6,733 nt of DNA. Source: Desulfobulbaceae bacterium UBA5123. Its GTDB lineage: Bacteria; Desulfobacterota; Desulfobulbia; Desulfobulbales; UBA5123. Position numbers and translations under genes: made by a program. Positions 6,187-6,733 of the stretch are shown one piece after another. Below the pieces are notes generated by a model. The model did not search any database. It was not told the DNA's origin and saw only the letters and a list, made by a program, of their open reading frames with translations. The DNA is taken from contig DHYT01000067.1 in NCBI GenBank assembly GCA_002415465.1, positions 5,688-12,420 of the forward strand, written 5' to 3'. The stretch's first letter is position 1; each line of letters begins with the position of its first letter.

Positions 6187-6193
6187 CCGGCGG

Positions 6194-6733
6194 TCAGACC
6201 ACGCCTTTCGGCAGCGGCGGGACCGGTTCGCCGCCGAGGGTGTAGCCGCCGTCCAGGCGGATGACGCTGCCGGTCATGAAGTCGGCGTCCTTGATGAGGA
6301 AGAGGACCGCCTTGACGATCTCGGCGAGGCGGCCGGTCCGTTTCAGCAGGGTGTGGTCGGTGAGGGCGCGTCGTTGTGCCTCGGAGAGCAGCGACCAGCC
6401 GCGGGTTTTCTCGCCGTGGCGGGTTTCGAAGATGCCGAGCATCAGTTCGTTGACCCGCACCTCCGGGGCCCCTTCCCTGGCCCACGTCTCCGTGAAGGAG
6501 GAAACGGCGCGGTTGGCGGCGGCGTAGCCGTCGTTGAAGATGAGGGCCGCGGGGCCAACGCGGCCGACCAGCCCGGCAATGGACGACAGGGTGACCACCG
6601 CCGCGTCGCCGCTGGCCTTCAGCAGCGGCAGGGCATGGTGAAAGACCCACCATTTCGCCTTGAGGGTGGTTTCCATCTCCAGATCCCATTGCTCCGGGAC
6701 ATAGGGGCCGTGCACCACCGGCATGCCGCCCCG
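6194..6733 (-). CDS. Short-chain dehydrogenase/reductase, N-terminus beyond window, altered active site
   Basis: This is the C-terminal 179 codons of an SDR-fold protein; the frame is open through the right edge. The missing part would hold the Rossmann nucleotide-binding motif. Counting from the first Met in the window (6724), VVTLSSIAG at 43-51 is the strand with the catalytic Ser, Y67 is the probable catalytic Tyr, and MTGSVIRLDGGYTLGG at 150-165 is the standard SDR C-terminal segment. The expected Tyr-x3-Lys reads YAAAN, so the catalytic Lys is Asn71. There are also 18 residues between Ser48 and Tyr67 (LIFNDG looks inserted), more than the usual 10-14. The protein may be a non-catalytic or atypical SDR. 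In-window Met at 6724 is not taken as the true start, because sequence upstream (RGG) continues the usual fold. It converges on the small acidic gene with a 7-nt gap. Confidence 0.88.
   Translation of the reverse strand, partial: RGGMPVVHGPYVPEQWDLEMETTLKAKWWVFHHALPLLKASGDAAVVTLSSIAGLVGRVGPAALIFNDGYAAANRAVSSFTETWAREGAPEVRVNELMLGIFETRHGEKTRGWSLLSEAQRRALTDHTLLKRTGRLAEIVKAVLFLIKDADFMTGSVIRLDGGYTLGGEPVPPLPKGVV

Noticed and set aside
1..6733. CRISPR array, tRNA genes, insertion sequence or phage elements
   Set aside because: I found no regularly spaced repeats, tRNA-like stretches, transposase or integrase motifs, or terminal inverted repeats.

Overview
The window is a stretch of dense, GC-rich bacterial chromosome. 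It carries six complete protein genes of recognisable family, one complete gene I do not recognise, and one gene cut off at each end. I see no rRNA, tRNA, CRISPR array, transposase or phage gene. The GC-rich coding, the stand-alone ABC_sub_bind-type lipoprotein and the short dGTPase-like HD protein would fit a Desulfobacterota (deltaproteobacterial) genome. That placement is an inference from general resemblance and is not proven by any marker gene here.

Left end, reading right to left (minus strand): a HipB/HipA toxin-antitoxin pair (hipB 1415-1744, hipA 163-1425, overlapping by 11 nt) is followed 37 nt later by the start of a HigA-family antitoxin gene that runs off the window. A well-formed sigma70-type promoter (TTGAAA, 17 nt, TATATT) lies ahead of hipB, and a perfect 12-bp palindrome covers its -10 box. 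This is the expected layout for autorepression by HipB. The kinase motifs of HipA all look intact.

Centre (minus strand): a TadA-like nucleoside/CMP deaminase-family gene (2936-3445) and a radical SAM gene with a cysteine-rich C-terminal region (1911-2912) are 23 nt apart and probably form a two-gene operon. Their likely promoter overlaps the stop codon of the gene upstream. That upstream gene (3524-4528) encodes a periplasmic substrate-binding lipoprotein of the ABC_sub_bind type, with no permease or ATPase gene beside it in the window.

Right part: a 311-nt AT-rich divergent intergenic region (4529-4839) separates the lipoprotein gene from a plus-strand pair. The pair is a dGTPase-like HD phosphohydrolase (4840-5877, promoter with a perfect TATAAT) and a 92-residue acidic protein of unknown function (5908-6186, strong ribosome binding site). 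A convergent, incomplete short-chain dehydrogenase/reductase gene (6194-6733) follows after only 7 nt. Its expected catalytic Lys (Tyr-x3-Lys) is Asn, and the Ser-to-Tyr spacing is longer than usual.

I do not see a clearly new multi-gene system. The points most worth following are the hipB-hipA-higA arrangement, the deaminase/radical SAM operon, and the SDR with an altered active site.
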